A stretch of DNA of 64,000 nucleotides from Rhizophagus irregularis (lineage: Eukaryota; Glomeromycota; Glomeromycetes; Glomerales; Glomeraceae), in contig NC_089431.1 of assembly GCF_026210795.1 (NCBI RefSeq), forward strand, positions 2,728,001 to 2,792,000. The letters are read 5' to 3'. Under the pieces are notes generated by a model. It worked only from the letters and a program-made list of their open reading frames with translations, was not told the origin of the DNA and made no database searches. This document shows, piece after piece, positions 62,380-64,000 of this stretch (position 1 is the stretch's first letter; every line of letters starts with the position of its first letter). The position numbers and the translations under genes are program-made.

Positions 62380-62745
62380 CATTAACTTATGAATCAACCA
62401 ATGATTTATTATCCGTTATTGTATCTACCGTATATCGCGGGCCACGATAGTATTCCGAAATTCCAATTATACAATTTGGCGTACTCCGTTAATTATATCA
62501 CGAAATCAACTTATCCTCTTCATCAATTTCATAATCAGAATATGGTTCATCTCCTGATGCCAAGTCCCACATCGAATTTCAACATCTATAGTTATTTTCT
62601 TAATTGCTACGGTTCCTATTTTGTCTTATAAATTTTATCAAACGCGCCAAATCCTGTTTTTTTTTCTCCTCACTCAGTTCTTTATAAAGTATTTCTTTAC
62701 TAATTCCATATCAGTTTGATACCAGTTTCATTAATTATAATTGAA
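62380..62745 (-). pseudogene. Collapsed dual-kinase pseudogene (type B), two pieces
   Basis: A piece of kinase 2 (ISDFGLS-distal region, TGATGCCAAGTCCCACAT on plus, matching 53150-53300 of gene B) is joined directly to an exon 1 remnant (ISKEILYKEL and AIKE region, matching 55270-55456). Everything between, including exons 2-4 and the zinc ribbon, is lost. Small indels are frequent. Confidence 0.8.
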
Positions 62746-63002
62746 GAATAAATTAAAGTTTCTTTACAGATTTGATGCTTCATTTATCATTGAATTATTT
62801 CTAAATTAGGCCTTCATTATCGTGAAACATTACAAATTTTTTTCTTATTTTAATATTCTTTTGAATGAGTTTACTTACACTATGGCGTTATTGCATTAAT
62901 ATTCCTACCATTTCTACATTTATAGAATTTTAACTTTTTAAAATGGATGAAGATTCAATTAATTAAAATTTTTAAAGCAATTTTTCTATTGGATATTATC
63001 AG

Positions 63003-63407
63003 TTATCCCCTGATCGGCACCATTTACACGATTATGCAAATGTAGTTATACCTACTGGATAGCAAATTTTATATGTATTTATTTATCCGTTTCTAGGAAA
63101 TTTTGCGGTAAAAATTAACTATTGATTATACTATAATGGACTGATTTGAAAATTTGAGTAATTTGGAAAGATTTGCATTTTCCAAATGAGAAAAACTTTC
63201 TTTTAATTTATTTGTAATCTCAATATTATTTTTCAAGTGTATTAGTAATAGTTCCGAAGCTTTTTAAAATTCAATTATTTTTTAAAATCTTTTAAAATGA
63301 AAAAAAAAACCAAGCGAAAGAAAAATAAGATACAACAATAAAATAAACTATATTAAACTCACGATATACTATAAAACACTTACTATTGTGTAAATGGCAG
63401 GGGATAA
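63003..63407. mobile_element. MITE with TTATCCCCTG...CAGGGGATAA ends
   Basis: Left TTATCCCCTG-atcggca-CCATTTACAC and right GTGTAAATGGCAGGGGATAA form a terminal inverted repeat, interrupted on the left by seven extra bases (ATCGGCA). It lies inside duplicated flank DNA that is uninterrupted near 55790, so it postdates the duplication or was lost from the other copy. No coding capacity. Confidence 0.75.
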
Positions 63408-63412
63408 ATCAA

Positions 63413-63533
63413 TTATCTCCTGGCTAATTGGAATAGTAAAATTTTACTTAGAATCGGAACATGATCAGCCTTCGGCCGATCATTTATCCAATCCTAGTAA
63501 AATTTTACTTATTCCTAATTAGCCAGGAGATAA
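63413..63533. repeat. Long hairpin (about 36-bp arms) with a GATCAGCC/GGCCGATC core
   Basis: TTATCTCCTGGCTAATTGG...AGTAAAATTTTACT is mirrored by AGTAAAATTTTACTTATTCC...TAATTAGCCAGGAGATAA with one or two mismatches. The loop holds a second stem, ATGATCaGCC-ttc-GGCcGATCAT. Its ends (TTATCTCCTGG) resemble the adjacent MITE ends, so the two may be one composite insertion. The arms are perfect enough to make a strong cruciform or a double-stranded transcript. Confidence 0.85.
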
Positions 63534-63539
63534 GTAATA

Positions 63540-64000
63540 CTTGTCACACCGTCCGACTGATAAGATTTTTTTGAAGGTAACTCACACAATCTACGTTACA
63601 AAAAAAATACAAATTGCTTAAAAAGAATTGTGAAAGATAAATAATCTCATTTTAATATTGTCTGAATGGTTTCCCAAAGAATTTTAGTTATTCAGAATTT
63701 CTTTTTCAAAATCTCGTGCGCCTGAAATTATTTGAATATACATTTATAAATTATTGAGAAATTTGTTTTTATGATTTAACTGTTACTAGTTTGCTAATTT
63801 TACTTCGTGTTATTAGAATTTCAAATTTATTACATTACATTAAGAAAAATTCATACTAAATAAATATTAAAATATTCTTTTAAGAAAATTAACAAGTACA
63901 GTCTCTTTTCTAAAGTAAAAGAAAATGATTATATAATTGTAATTATTTATACTTGGTTGAAAATTAAAGAATATTTCATAATTTTTACTTTGCGTTATTT
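63540..64000. repeat. Duplicated 5' flank of dual-kinase gene B
   Basis: This runs parallel to about 55815-56310 with scattered substitutions and small indels (for example CACACCG(TCCG)ACTGATAAGATTTTTTTGAA). It shows that the segmental duplication extends past the window's right edge. Confidence 0.85.

Overview
The window is eukaryotic, very AT-rich (long A/T runs everywhere) and intron-rich. Introns are short (about 70-120 bp, mostly GTAAG/GTATT...TAG). The gene content points to an arbuscular mycorrhizal fungus (Glomeromycotina, Rhizophagus-like): expanded TKL-like kinases with a CxxC-x9-CxxC N-terminal ribbon, a Crinkler-type N-terminal domain, a 7TM-RGS protein, LRR proteins with an AQEWL-like start, and heavy transposon debris. 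This assignment is inferred from family content; no marker gene (rRNA, mitochondrial) is present.

Layout. 0-8.8 kb: the edge of a LINE-like retroelement on the minus strand, a 147-bp hairpin satellite, several AT-rich tandem repeats and a possible 1.6-kb TIR element. 8.8-15.9 kb: two plus-strand single-pass membrane proteins that share an LQ[I/F]EPM motif just inside the membrane. 16-30.6 kb: a gene-poor transposon graveyard with decayed minus-strand coding remnants, a 528-bp foldback palindrome, and a nested set in which a CAGTCA-TIR element holds a 222-bp MITE with a 2.3-kb hAT element inserted at its edge. Their target-site duplications can be read in order. More MITEs follow. 30.7-32 kb: a kinase with HGD in place of HRD and a stop codon near its start.

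37-47 kb is the ordinary gene-bearing core: a three-exon 7TM-RGS protein, an intronless Crinkler-header/P-loop GTPase fusion, a five-exon secreted GDSL/SGNH lipase and another single-pass membrane protein.

48-64 kb is a recently and repeatedly duplicated array. Its unit is a plus-strand LRR/coiled-coil gene convergent with minus-strand five-exon genes, each predicted to encode an active-looking kinase joined through a zinc ribbon to a pseudokinase. Two of these dual-kinase genes are intact (698 and 736 aa); one is frameshifted, two are collapsed by internal deletions, and both LRR copies are broken. The array is the most interesting part of the window: it looks like a birth-and-death cluster of tandem kinase-pseudokinase proteins, an architecture reminiscent of plant tandem-kinase immune proteins. 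Function is unknown.
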